Source of the DNA: JANNPJ01 sp965200525
Lineage (GTDB): Bacteria; Actinomycetota; Actinomycetes; Actinomycetales; Kineosporiaceae
Assembly: GCA_965200525.1 (NCBI GenBank)
Contig: OZ241368.1
Coordinates: 2,790,001-2,854,000, forward strand
Length of the DNA stretch: 64,000 nt
Direction: 5' to 3'
This document shows, piece by piece, positions 54,989 to 63,326 of this stretch. The position numbers were made by a program, and so were the translations under genes. The notes under the pieces are model-generated. The model searched no databases, was not told the DNA's origin, and saw nothing but the letters and a program-made list of their open reading frames with translations. How positions within the stretch are numbered: position 1 is the first letter of the stretch; every line of letters begins with the position of its first letter.

Positions 54989-56158
54989 GTGTCGGGTGAG
55001 GATGTGGACTTGGACAGCGCCGAGGTCGTGATCGTGGGCGGCGGGGTGATGGGGGCCAGCATCGCCTGGCACCTGGCCGCCGCCGGGGTGAGTGACGTGC
55101 TCCTGCTGGAGGCGGGCGAGCTCGGCTCGGGCTCCTCGGGCAAGCCGCTGGGCGGTGTCCGGGCTCAGTTCTCCAGCCCCGACAACGTCCGCCTGGGCGC
55201 CCGCAGCCTGCTCGCCTACCGCGACTTCTCGGCCCGGACGGGTGTCGACATCGGCCTGGAGCGGGTCGGCTACCTGTTCCTGCTGCGGACGCCGGACGAG
55301 GTGGCCGGGTTCGAGGCGAGCGTGCGCATGCAGAACGAGCTGGGCGTGCCCAGCCGCATGATCAGCGTGCCGGAGGCGGCCGAGCTCAACCCCTACCTGA
55401 GCCTGGACGGCGTGATCGCCGCCGCCTACTCGGCCGAGGACGGCTACGCCCACCCCGGTTCGGTGATTCGGGGTTACCTGGCCGACGCGGTCCGGCTCGG
55501 CGCCCGGGTCCGCACCCACACCCCGGTGACCGGGATCGACGTCACCGGCGGCCAGATCACCGGAGTGCGGACCGACCGCGGGCCGATCGCCACCGGCACC
55601 GTGATCTGCACCGCCGGGGCCTGGTCGGCCCGGATCGGCGCGATGGCCGGGGTCGACCTGCCGGTGGAGCCGTTGCGCCGGCAGATCGCCTTCACCCCGG
55701 CGCTGGTCCCGCGCCCGCCGCGGATCCCGTTCACCATCGACTTCGCCTCCACCTTCTACTTCCACGGCGCGGACGGCGGCAACGGCCTGCTGCTCGGCAT
55801 GGCCGAGGCCGGCCAGCCGGTGGGGTTCGAGACCGACTACGACGAGGCTTGGCTGCCCGACCTGCGCTCGGTGGTGGCCGGGATCGCGCCCTCGCTGGCC
55901 GACGTGCCGCTGGAGCGGGGCTGGGCTGGGCTCTACGAGATGACGCCGGACTGCAACGCCCTGATCGGCCGGTCGCCCACGATCAGCCGGTTTCTCTACG
56001 CGGCCGGGTACTCCGGGCACGGCTTTCTTCAGGCGCCGGCCACCGGGGAGATCGTCCGCGACCTCTACCTCGACGTCGAGCCGTTCTGCGACGTCACCGG
56101 GTTCGACGCCCAGCGCTTCGCGGTGACGACCCGGCGTACCGAGCTCAACATCATCTAG
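54989..56158 (+). CDS. FAD-dependent amino-acid/amine oxidoreductase (DAO family)
   Basis: 389 residues. The N terminus has the dinucleotide-binding 'VVIVGGGVMGASIAWHLA', followed by 'LEAGELGSGSSGKPLGGVRA', and the C terminus 'GWAGLYEMTPDCNALIGRSP' and 'YAAGYSGHGFLQAPATGEIV', typical of sarcosine oxidase beta/glycine oxidase-like enzymes. It oxidises a secondary or D-amino acid to an imine. With the aminoadipate-semialdehyde-type dehydrogenase and 2-oxoadipate enzyme downstream, L-pipecolate or saccharopine-like substrates are candidates (inference). GTG 54989 used; GTG 55004 or TTG 55010 are possible starts. Confidence 0.85.
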   Translation: MSGEDVDLDSAEVVIVGGGVMGASIAWHLAAAGVSDVLLLEAGELGSGSSGKPLGGVRAQFSSPDNVRLGARSLLAYRDFSARTGVDIGLERVGYLFLLRTPDEVAGFEASVRMQNELGVPSRMISVPEAAELNPYLSLDGVIAAAYSAEDGYAHPGSVIRGYLADAVRLGARVRTHTPVTGIDVTGGQITGVRTDRGPIATGTVICTAGAWSARIGAMAGVDLPVEPLRRQIAFTPALVPRPPRIPFTIDFASTFYFHGADGGNGLLLGMAEAGQPVGFETDYDEAWLPDLRSVVAGIAPSLADVPLERGWAGLYEMTPDCNALIGRSPTISRFLYAAGYSGHGFLQAPATGEIVRDLYLDVEPFCDVTGFDAQRFAVTTRRTELNII

Positions 56159-56652
56159 TCGAGGTCGAGCGTGCCCAGCCGGGCGGTGTTGGCCACCAGG
56201 ACGTCGGTCGTCCGGCGCATGAAGTCGGCGATCACCAGCAGCTCGTCCTGGGTGTACCGGCTGGTCACCGCGGCCATGTCCTGGCCGAGCGGGCCGAACA
56301 CGGCCGGCCGCACCTGGTCCATCCGGGTGTTCGGGCGCAGGCTGACCAGCACCCGCCGGCGGTCGGCGGGGTCGCCGGCCCGGTCGACGTACCCCGCGTG
56401 GTTCAGCCGGTCGATCAGTCCGGTGACGGCGCCGCTGGTCAGCCCGGTGTGCTCAGCGATGCCGCCGGCCGTGACCGGCCCGATCCGGGCCAGCACGTCG
56501 AGGCATTTGCGCTCGACCGCGGTCAGCCCGAGCAGTCGCCCGACACTCTCGTGGAACATCACGACCGCGGTGACGAACTCCCGCCCGAGCAGGTTGGCCG
56601 CCTCAGGGGTCTGGGGCGGAGCGGCCGGGGTCGAATCAGGATCTTCCGGCAT
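56155..56652 (-). CDS. MarR family regulator
   Basis: 165 residues from ATG 56652 (GGGGGCA upstream). Winged HTH: 'LGLTAVERKCLDVLARIGPV', 'GGIAEHTGLTSGAVTGLIDR', wing 'GYVDRAGDPADRRRVLVSL'. The frame is open upstream to 56721 but through the operator region. Its stop overlaps the oxidase stop (tail to tail). It diverges from a VC0807-like membrane gene over two palindromes, so it probably controls itself and that gene, possibly with the catabolic genes beyond. Confidence 0.88.
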   Translation of the reverse strand: MPEDPDSTPAAPPQTPEAANLLGREFVTAVVMFHESVGRLLGLTAVERKCLDVLARIGPVTAGGIAEHTGLTSGAVTGLIDRLNHAGYVDRAGDPADRRRVLVSLRPNTRMDQVRPAVFGPLGQDMAAVTSRYTQDELLVIADFMRRTTDVLVANTARLGTLDLD

Positions 56653-56683
56653 ATTGCCCCCCTGTTGACCGCTGATCGATTCT

Positions 56684-56718
56684 GTTAGCTTAACCCCCGA
56701 GATTCTTAGCTGGTAAGA
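56684..56718. promoter_or_regulatory. Two palindromes, candidate MarR operators
   Basis: GTTAGCTTAAC (56684-56694; arms GTTA/TAAC) and TCTTA-AGCTGG-type TAAGA (56704-56718; arms TCTTA/TAAGA) lie about 20 bp apart in the divergent region. Both contain TTAGCT. Confidence 0.5.
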
Positions 56719-56735
56719 CATCGTGAAGGATGTAC

Positions 56736-57680
56736 ATGACCGACGGGGAGAGCGTCACCCAGAAGGCGAAGATCCTCGCCGTCGGGGTGATCGACATCCT
56801 GATCGACCTGCTGGTGCCGACCCTGGTCTACCTGGCCCTGGCGCCGACCCACCGATCGGCCGCGGTGCGCCTCACCGTGGGTGGCTTCTGGGTCGCGGCC
56901 AAGTCGGTCACCGGCCGGGTCCGCGAGGGCGGTGCCGACGACAGCGGTTCCGACGACAGCGCTACCAGCTCCGCCGCGCCGCCCGACAGCCCGGCCCGGC
57001 GGGTCGTGGTCGGCCTGGCCCTGGCCGTCATCGCATCGGCGGCCACCCTGATCCCCGCCTACGCCGGAGCGGGCGACACCCTGGCCATCGCCATCGGCAC
57101 GATCGTGCTGGGCGCCGCGGTGATTCCGGTGCTGCGCCGCCGGGCCCGGATCGACGGCTTCGCCCTGCTGGTGCTGGGCGAGGTCGCGATGAGCGTCGTC
57201 CTGGTCCTGATCAGCGACGATCCCCGGTTCATCCTGGCCCGGCCGGCTTTCTACACGGCGGTGGCCGGGCTCTACGCCATCGCCACCTGCTGGACCTCGC
57301 AGCCGTTCATGATGGAGATCACCCGGCCGGTCGCGGCCGGCGGCGACCCGGTTCGGGCCGCCGCCTTCGACCGGGCCTGGTTCAGTTCGGCCACGTTCCG
57401 CCGGGTCGAGCTGACCATGACCTGGGGCCTCGGCCTGGTGCTGCTGGCCGAGGCGGTGCTGCGGGTGGTGATCGTCTACACCCAGCCCCGGGACGCCGTC
57501 GTCCATGCCTCGGTGCTCTCGCAGTTGCCCTCGGTCCTGCTGCTGGTCGGCTACATCGCGGTGATCCGGATCTTCCTGGTCCCGGTCGCCTCCCGCGAGG
57601 TCGACGCCGAGATGCTCAACGCCCCGACCGACAGCCCGACCGGCACGCCCACCCCCACCGACGACCCCCAGGGAGCCTGA
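56736..57680 (+). CDS. VC0807-like integral membrane protein
   Basis: 314 residues. A helical hairpin ('ILAVGVIDILIDLLVPTLVY') and a Ser/Asp-rich loop (about 62-90) are followed by five or six further helices ('VVVGLALAVIASAATLIP', 'LAIAIGTIVLGAAVIPVL', 'ALLVLGEVAMSVVLVLI', 'GLGLVLLAEAVLRVVIVY', 'LPSVLLLVGYIAVIRIFLV'), with 'RAWFSSATFRRVELTMTWG' as a family-like signature, and a Thr/Pro tail. Function unknown. ATG 56736 preferred to 56730 because GAAGGA lies 6 nt upstream. Divergent from marR. Confidence 0.7.
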   Translation: MTDGESVTQKAKILAVGVIDILIDLLVPTLVYLALAPTHRSAAVRLTVGGFWVAAKSVTGRVREGGADDSGSDDSATSSAAPPDSPARRVVVGLALAVIASAATLIPAYAGAGDTLAIAIGTIVLGAAVIPVLRRRARIDGFALLVLGEVAMSVVLVLISDDPRFILARPAFYTAVAGLYAIATCWTSQPFMMEITRPVAAGGDPVRAAAFDRAWFSSATFRRVELTMTWGLGLVLLAEAVLRVVIVYTQPRDAVVHASVLSQLPSVLLLVGYIAVIRIFLVPVASREVDAEMLNAPTDSPTGTPTPTDDPQGA

Positions 57681-57681
57681 C

Positions 57682-57774
57682 ATGAGTGGACTTGAGCAGG
57701 GCCTGATCGTGGCGGTCGTCCTGATCGCCGGTTTCGCCCTCTCCCAGTACGTCCAGCGACGCCGGAAGAAGTAG
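57682..57774 (+). CDS. 30-aa single-helix membrane miniprotein
   Basis: ATG 57682 with GGGAG 6 nt upstream, 1 bp after the stop of the VC0807-like gene. One hydrophobic helix ('LIVAVVLIAGFALSQYVQ') and a basic end 'RRRKK'. The tight spacing implies co-expression with the membrane protein, possibly as a small subunit. Too short for standard gene calling. Confidence 0.55.
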   Translation: MSGLEQGLIVAVVLIAGFALSQYVQRRRKK

Positions 57775-57816
57775 GCCCCCGGCCGGATCGGCCCCTCCGT
57801 GAGAGAGGATGGGCCG

Positions 57817-59139
57817 ATGCTGGACACGACGCGACTGCGGGCCGAGTTCGCCCGCCGGCTGTCGGACCTCTACGGCCGCGAGGTCCCGGCCTACACCACC
57901 CTGGTCGAAGTCGCCCACGAGGTGAACGCCGACGTCGTCGAGCAGCTCGGCGAGAAGGCCGAGCGACTGGGAAGCATCGAGCGGGTCACGGCCGAGCGGC
58001 ACGGCGCGATCCGGGTCGGCACGCCCGCCGAGCTGGCCCAGCTGGCCCGGATCTTCGGCGCGATGGGGATGTACCCGACCGGGTTCTACGACCTGCGCGA
58101 CCCCTCGAACCCGACCGCCGTCCCGGTGGTCTCGACCGCCTTCCGGCCGGTCGAGGAGCAGGCCCTGGCGGCAAACCCGTTCCGGGTGTTCACCTCGCTG
58201 CTGGCCACCGCCGACCGTCGGTTCTTCCGCCCCGACCTGGCCGCCCGGCTGAACACCTTCCTGGGGTCCCGCGAGCTGTTCGAGCCGCGCCTGCTCGAGC
58301 TGGCCGACCGGGCCGAGGCCGACGGCGGCCTGCCCGACGCCGACGCCGACGAGTTCCTCACCCGGGCCAGCCAGGCGTTCGCGCTCTCCGGCGAACCGGT
58401 CGACCGGGCCTGGTACGACGAGCTGACCGCCGTCTCGGCCGTCGCCGCCGACATCGGCGGGGTCCGCAGCACCCATATCAACCACCTGACGCCGCGCGTC
58501 CTCGACATCGACGCCCTCTACACCCGGATGACCGACCGGGGGATCGAGATGATCGACGCGATCCAGGGCCCACCGCGCTGGGCCGGGCCGGACGTGCTGC
58601 TGCGGCAGACCTCGTTCAAGGCCCTGGCCGAGCCGCGCCGCTTCGTCGAGGCCGACGGCCGGATCGGCACCGGCTCGCTGCGGGTGCGTTTCGGCGAGGT
58701 GGAGGCCCGGGGGATCGCCCTGACCCGGGCCGGCCGGGCGATCTACGACGAGCAGGGCGTGACCGCCCTGCCGGACACCGAGCAGGCCCTGGCGGCGTCC
58801 CGGCTCGGCGTGTTCACCGTGGCCGCGGTGCCCGGCCGGCCCCGCGACGGGCGGCCTCCGACGAACGACCTGGCCCAGCTGCTGGCCGACGGCTGGCTGA
58901 TCGCCGAACCGGTGGTCTACGAGGATTTCCTGCCCCGCTCGGCGGCCGGCATCTTCCGGTCCAACCTCTCCTCCGACGCCACCCTGGACGCCGACCAGCA
59001 GGGCGCCAACCTCGACGCGGCCTGGCTGGCCGGCGTCCTGGACCGGCCGCTGCTCGACCCGGACGAGCTCTACCGAACCCGCTCCACCGCGGCCGAGCAG
59101 GCCGCGCTCGCCGTCCTCGACCTCAGGAGCACCCCGTGA
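57817..59139 (+). CDS. hglS: 2-oxoadipate dioxygenase/decarboxylase (HglS, DUF1338/YdcJ family)
   Basis: 440 residues, VOC-like fold. Family features: 'RHGAIRVGTPAELAQLARIF' with metal ligand H62, 'MGMYPTGFYDLRD' and 'VPVVSTAFRPV', 'STHINHLTPRVLDIDALY' with H220, and 'FGEVEARGIALT' with the third (acidic) ligand, and 'YEDFLPRSAAGIF' near the end. The enzyme converts 2-oxoadipate to 2-hydroxyglutarate with O2 and Fe(II), the step that links lysine catabolism to central metabolism. ATG 57817 has AGAGAGGA upstream; GTG 57799 is possible. Its stop overlaps the next start by 4 nt (GTGA). Confidence 0.88.
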   Translation: MLDTTRLRAEFARRLSDLYGREVPAYTTLVEVAHEVNADVVEQLGEKAERLGSIERVTAERHGAIRVGTPAELAQLARIFGAMGMYPTGFYDLRDPSNPTAVPVVSTAFRPVEEQALAANPFRVFTSLLATADRRFFRPDLAARLNTFLGSRELFEPRLLELADRAEADGGLPDADADEFLTRASQAFALSGEPVDRAWYDELTAVSAVAADIGGVRSTHINHLTPRVLDIDALYTRMTDRGIEMIDAIQGPPRWAGPDVLLRQTSFKALAEPRRFVEADGRIGTGSLRVRFGEVEARGIALTRAGRAIYDEQGVTALPDTEQALAASRLGVFTVAAVPGRPRDGRPPTNDLAQLLADGWLIAEPVVYEDFLPRSAAGIFRSNLSSDATLDADQQGANLDAAWLAGVLDRPLLDPDELYRTRSTAAEQAALAVLDLRSTP

Positions 59140-60680
59140 CCACCAGTTCCGTCGTGACCGTCACCTCCACCGAGAAGCTGCGGGCGCTGGCCCGGATCGC
59201 CCTAGGCCGCTGCGGGGTGCTGCTGGACGACGCGCCGGCCAACCCGGTGACCGCCCGCAGCCCGCTCACCGGCGAGGAGCTGTTCGCCGTGGCCGGCGCC
59301 GACCGCGACACCGTGGCCCAGGCCATCGTCACCGCCCACGCGGCCTTCCTGGAGTGGCGCACGGTGCCGGCGCCGGTGCGCGGGGCGCTGGTCAAACGGT
59401 TCGGCGAGCTGCTCACCGAGCACAAGCCCGACCTGGCCGACCTGGTCACCATCGAGGTCGGCAAGATCCGGTCCGAGGCGCTGGGCGAGATCCAGGAAAT
59501 GATCGACATCTGCGACTTCGCGGTCGGTCTGTCCCGGCAGCTCGACGGGCGGACCATGCCCTCCGAGCGGCCCGGCCACCGGCTGATGGAGACCTGGCAC
59601 CCGCTCGGCGTGGTCGCGGTGATCTCGGCCTTCAACTTCCCGGCCGCGGTCTGGTCCTGGAACACCGCCCTGGCCCTGGTCTGCGGCGACACCGTGGTCT
59701 GGAAGCCCTCGCCGACGGCCGGCCTGACCGCGCTGGCCTGCTCGGCCCTGCTGGCCCGGGCGGCCCAGGAACAGGGCGCCCCGGAGCACCTCAACACCGT
59801 GGTGATCGCCGACGTCGAGGCCTCGGCCCCGCTGCTCGACAGCCCCCTGGTGCCGCTGGTCAGCGCGACCGGCTCGGAGCGGATGGGCGCGGCCGTGGGC
59901 CCGCGGGTGGCGGCCCGGTTCGGCCGGACCATTCTCGAGCTGGGCGGCAACAACGCGGCCGTGGTGACGCCGTCCGCCGATCTCGACCTGGCCGTGCGGG
60001 GCATCGTGTTCTCGGCCGCGGGCACGGCCGGCCAGCGCTGCACCACGATGCGTCGGGTGATCGCCCACCAGGACGTCGCCGACGAGCTGACCGGCCGGAT
60101 CGGCGAGGTCTACGGCCGGCTGCCGGTCGGTGACCCGTTCGACGAGGGCACCCTGGTCGGGCCGGTGATCAACCAGGCCGCGTTCGACAACATGCAGGCC
60201 GCGATCGAGCGGGCCGTGGCCGACGGCGGCACCCTGATCGCCGGCGGCACCCGCGAACCGGTGGACGGCGTGCCGGACGCCTACTACGTGCGCCCGGCCG
60301 TGGTCCGGATGCCGGCCCAGACCCAGGTGGTCACCGAGGAGACCTTCGCCCCGCTGCTCTACGTGCTCAGCTACAGCTCGTTCGAGGAGGCGGTGAGCGT
60401 GCACAACGCCGTCCCCCAGGGCCTGTCGTCCTCGATCTTCACCACCGACCAGCGCGAGGCCGAGCAGTTCCTGGCCGCCGACGGCTCGGACTGCGGGATC
60501 GTGAACGTCAACATCGGGACGTCCGGGGCCGAGATCGGCGGTGCCTTCGGCGGCGAGAAGGCCACCGGTGGCGGCCGGGAGTCCGGCTCGGACGCCTGGC
60601 GGGCCTACATGCGGCGGGCCACCAACACGATCAACTACTCCCGTGACCTGCCCCTCGCCCAAGGCGTGAGCTTCACCTGA
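59136..60680 (+). CDS. ALDH7-type aldehyde dehydrogenase (alpha-aminoadipate semialdehyde type)
   Basis: 514 residues. NAD-binding ('VVAVISAFNFPAAVWSWNTA'), general base 'ILELGGNNA', catalytic C302 in 'GTAGQRCTTMRR' and, near the end, the ALDH7/antiquitin hallmark 'NVNIGTSGAEIGGAFGGEKA' with 'TGGGRESGSDAWRAYMRR'. It should oxidise alpha-aminoadipate semialdehyde to aminoadipate. GTG 59136 overlaps the hglS stop, so the two lysine-catabolic steps are translated together. The antisense strand holds a long spurious open frame. Confidence 0.92.
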   Translation: MTTSSVVTVTSTEKLRALARIALGRCGVLLDDAPANPVTARSPLTGEELFAVAGADRDTVAQAIVTAHAAFLEWRTVPAPVRGALVKRFGELLTEHKPDLADLVTIEVGKIRSEALGEIQEMIDICDFAVGLSRQLDGRTMPSERPGHRLMETWHPLGVVAVISAFNFPAAVWSWNTALALVCGDTVVWKPSPTAGLTALACSALLARAAQEQGAPEHLNTVVIADVEASAPLLDSPLVPLVSATGSERMGAAVGPRVAARFGRTILELGGNNAAVVTPSADLDLAVRGIVFSAAGTAGQRCTTMRRVIAHQDVADELTGRIGEVYGRLPVGDPFDEGTLVGPVINQAAFDNMQAAIERAVADGGTLIAGGTREPVDGVPDAYYVRPAVVRMPAQTQVVTEETFAPLLYVLSYSSFEEAVSVHNAVPQGLSSSIFTTDQREAEQFLAADGSDCGIVNVNIGTSGAEIGGAFGGEKATGGGRESGSDAWRAYMRRATNTINYSRDLPLAQGVSFT

Positions 60681-60742
60681 GAATCGGCACCTGAGAATTG
60701 GCTCGGCCTGACTGGCCGACCCCGCCCCCAGGCGGGAGACTG

Positions 60743-62155
60743 ATGATCGTGTCTGAATCTCCGACGATCTTCGTCCTGTTCGGTGCCACCGGAGACCTCG
60801 CGGCCCGGATGGTGCTGCCGGCCTTCTTCACCCTGGCCCAGAAGGGCCTGCTGCCCGAGCACTGGCGGCTGATCGGCAACGGCCGGGGCGACGTCGCCCA
60901 CGAGGACTTCCGGGGCCACGTCCACGACGTCCTGGAGCAGTACGGGCCCAAACCGGAGGACGGGCCGTGGGAGGAGTTCTCGAAGCGGCTGCTGTTCGCC
61001 GGCGGCGGCTTCGACACCGACGACCCCGGCAGCCTGCTCGACGTCATCCACGACGCGATCGACGACATCGACCCGGCGCCCGGTGACACCCAGTTCGTGC
61101 ACTACCTGGCCACCCCGCCGGTCGCCTTCGAGGAGACGGCCAAGGCGCTCGGCGAGCACAACCTGACCGAGAACGCCCGGGTGGTGTTCGAGAAGCCCTA
61201 CGGCACCTCGCCGGAGAGCTTCAAGCAGCTCGACGAGACCGTGCACTCCGTGCTGAAGGAGGAGCAGGTCTACCGGATAGACCATTTCCTGGGCAAGGAG
61301 GCGACCCAGAACCTGCACGTGCTCCGGTTCGCCAACCAGCTCTTCGCCGGCGTCTGGAGCAACGAGCACGTCGCCGCCGTCCAGATCGACATCCCCGAGA
61401 CCCTGGACGTCGCGAACCGGGCCGCGTTCTACGACGCCACCGGCGCCACCAAGGACATGCTGGTCACCCACCTGATCCAGGTCGCGGCCGAGGTCGCGAT
61501 GGAACCGCCGGCGAGCATGGACGCCGCCGACCTGCAGGACGCGCGGGAGTCGGTGATCGCCTGCTTCCGGCCGATCGACCCGGCCGAGGTGGTGCTGGGC
61601 CAGTTCACGGGCTACCTCGACATCGACGGCGTGGCCGACAACTCGACCACCGACACCTTCGCCGCGGCCCGGATCTGGGTCGACACCGACCGCTGGCGGG
61701 GCGTGCCGTTCCTGCTGCGCACCGGCAAGCGGCTGGCCGCCAGCGAGCAGCGGGTCACCCTGATCATGAAGCCGGTCGAGGGCCCGCTGACCGGGGTGCC
61801 GGAGCAGGGCAACGCGGTCACCTTCTCGCTGGCCGGCTCGGGCGAGCTGGAGGCGGCGCTGGTGGTGAAGAAGCCCGGCACCGACCTCAACCTGGTGCGG
61901 GCGACTGAGAAGCTGGCCCTGGCCGACGTCGACGGCGCCGACCCGTTGCCGCCCTACGTGGCCCTGCTGAACGACGTCCTGACCGGTGACCGTTCGCTGT
62001 TCACCAGCAGCTCCGGCCTTGAGCACGCCTGGCGGATCGCTGACCCGCTGCTGCGCAACCCGCCGAAAGTCCAGCCCTACGAGCCCGGTTCGTGGGGTCC
62101 GAAGGCCGCCGACGAGCTCGCCTCCCCCGGAAAGTGGTTGCTGGGCCAGTCCTGA
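60743..62155 (+). CDS. zwf: Glucose-6-phosphate dehydrogenase
   Basis: 470 residues. NADP-binding 'FVLFGATGDLAARMVLPAF', 'VFEKPYGTSPESFKQL', active-site 'YRIDHFLGKEATQNL' (usual DHYLGKE, here Phe for Tyr), 'DMLVTHLIQV', 'PFLLRTGKRL' and 'GLEHAWRIADPLL'. First step of the pentose phosphate pathway, giving NADPH and 6-phosphogluconolactone. Chosen start ATG 60743 (GGGAGAC upstream); GTG 60749 and ATG 60698 are possible. No pgl, opcA or tal next to it, unlike the usual actinobacterial zwf cluster, so it may be a second G6PDH copy. Confidence 0.92.
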   Translation: MIVSESPTIFVLFGATGDLAARMVLPAFFTLAQKGLLPEHWRLIGNGRGDVAHEDFRGHVHDVLEQYGPKPEDGPWEEFSKRLLFAGGGFDTDDPGSLLDVIHDAIDDIDPAPGDTQFVHYLATPPVAFEETAKALGEHNLTENARVVFEKPYGTSPESFKQLDETVHSVLKEEQVYRIDHFLGKEATQNLHVLRFANQLFAGVWSNEHVAAVQIDIPETLDVANRAAFYDATGATKDMLVTHLIQVAAEVAMEPPASMDAADLQDARESVIACFRPIDPAEVVLGQFTGYLDIDGVADNSTTDTFAAARIWVDTDRWRGVPFLLRTGKRLAASEQRVTLIMKPVEGPLTGVPEQGNAVTFSLAGSGELEAALVVKKPGTDLNLVRATEKLALADVDGADPLPPYVALLNDVLTGDRSLFTSSSGLEHAWRIADPLLRNPPKVQPYEPGSWGPKAADELASPGKWLLGQS

Positions 62156-62192
62156 TCTGAGTGACCTTCGCCCGGTCGGCCCATAATGCGGC

Positions 62193-63041
62193 GTGCCCGA
62201 TTCGCCGTCCCCGGCCCTCGCCGAGCAGGCTCGCAGCGTGCGCTGGTGGCTGGTGGCCGTCCGGCGCAGTCCGACGCTGTGCGGCCTGATCTTGCTGCAG
62301 TTCCTCGTCGCGCCGATGTTCTGGAGCCTCTGGCACCCGCCCGAATGGCTCAAGCTGCTGGTCAGCGGGCTGGTGCTCGGGCCGATCTACGTGATGCTCG
62401 CTGGCATCGGTCAGCGGGCTGCCCGAACACTGGAGACCGCCGACGAGTCAGCCGAACGCACCGGGCGGCGCCCCCCGGTCAGCGTCGGCGCGGCCCGGCG
62501 CGCCACCTTCACCTGGAGCTCGGCCACGGGGCTCCGGCTGATCCTGATGGTCGTGGGCTGGGTCGTTCTGGTGACCGCCTGCCCCGTGATGCTCGCCCTG
62601 ATGTGGCACGACGACCCACCGCAGAGCGGGGCCGCCGCTGCGGCCTGCGCATTCGGAGTACTTGTCTTGATCGCCTTCCCAGGGTTCTTCGGCGTGTTGA
62701 GCACGGTCGGCCCGTGGCGCCAGATCCACCGGACCTTGGCCGACCCGGCTGAGACGGCCCTGGTCACGGTGATCGGCGTCGATCCAGCCACCGGTCAGTG
62801 GGTTCTGGAACAGACCGACACCGGCCGTCGCTTCTGCGGCCGGCTGCTCGGCGGCAAGCGGCTGTTGGTGGCCGGCGACGAGTTGCTCGCCGAAGGCATC
62901 CTGCACACGCCGGCCAACAGTTGGCGGCATCCGGTCGCCGCGGTGTTCGCCCTCACCGGCCCGTTCGGCACGGTCTGGGCCTTCCACGGTGAACTCAGTA
63001 CCGCTGTCCTGTCCGGCACAACCACAACCACAACCGTTTGA
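62193..63041 (+). CDS. Hypothetical membrane protein with soluble C-terminal domain
   Basis: 282 residues from GTG 62193; a CATAAT -10-like box ends 5 nt upstream, so it may be leaderless. Four hydrophobic helices in two hairpins ('LCGLILLQFLVAPMFWSLW', 'LLVSGLVLGPIYVMLAGI', 'LRLILMVVGWVVLVTACPVM', 'AFGVLVLIAFPGFFGVL'), then a 90-residue beta-rich domain ('DPATGQWVLEQTDTGRRFCG', 'LLVAGDELLAEGIL') and a Thr-repeat tail. Family not recognised. Confidence 0.65.
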   Translation: MPDSPSPALAEQARSVRWWLVAVRRSPTLCGLILLQFLVAPMFWSLWHPPEWLKLLVSGLVLGPIYVMLAGIGQRAARTLETADESAERTGRRPPVSVGAARRATFTWSSATGLRLILMVVGWVVLVTACPVMLALMWHDDPPQSGAAAAACAFGVLVLIAFPGFFGVLSTVGPWRQIHRTLADPAETALVTVIGVDPATGQWVLEQTDTGRRFCGRLLGGKRLLVAGDELLAEGILHTPANSWRHPVAAVFALTGPFGTVWAFHGELSTAVLSGTTTTTTV

Positions 63042-63106
63042 AGGTCCGCCGGCTGTTTGTGAATCCGCCGGCCGTTCGGCCGGAGGCCCGCCCCGCTTGG
63101 ACCTTG

Positions 63107-63207
63107 CTCCGACTTTGCTCCCATTACCCACCGGCCGGCGTCGTCCTGGCCTGGTGAAACAGCGGCCGGGCCCGGGGATCAGGTGGGCAACTGGAGCAAA
63201 GTCGGAG
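63107..63207. repeat. Long-spaced 15-bp perfect inverted repeat
   Basis: CTCCGACTTTGCTCC (63107-63121) and its exact reverse complement (63193-63207) enclose 71 bp that contain a further ACCCACC/GGTGGG pairing. It lies in the 285-bp gap between two convergent genes; nothing else is recognised there. It could be a compound terminator or a small mobile-element remnant. Confidence 0.6.
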
Positions 63208-63326
63208 TGAAGTTGACCGGGGCCGCCGCTGACCGCCCGCCGCGCTGCAGGGGCGGGCCCGGGATCGGGGTACATCCGTGCGCTGTGGGCGCACAGATCT
63301 GCCCCGATGGTTGCGGGGGGGCGTGG

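Noticed and set aside
54878..56020. 380-residue minus-strand ORF opposite the FAD oxidase
   Set aside because: Low-complexity Gly/His/Arg/Gln product with no fold; the opposite strand has an intact dinucleotide-binding oxidase.
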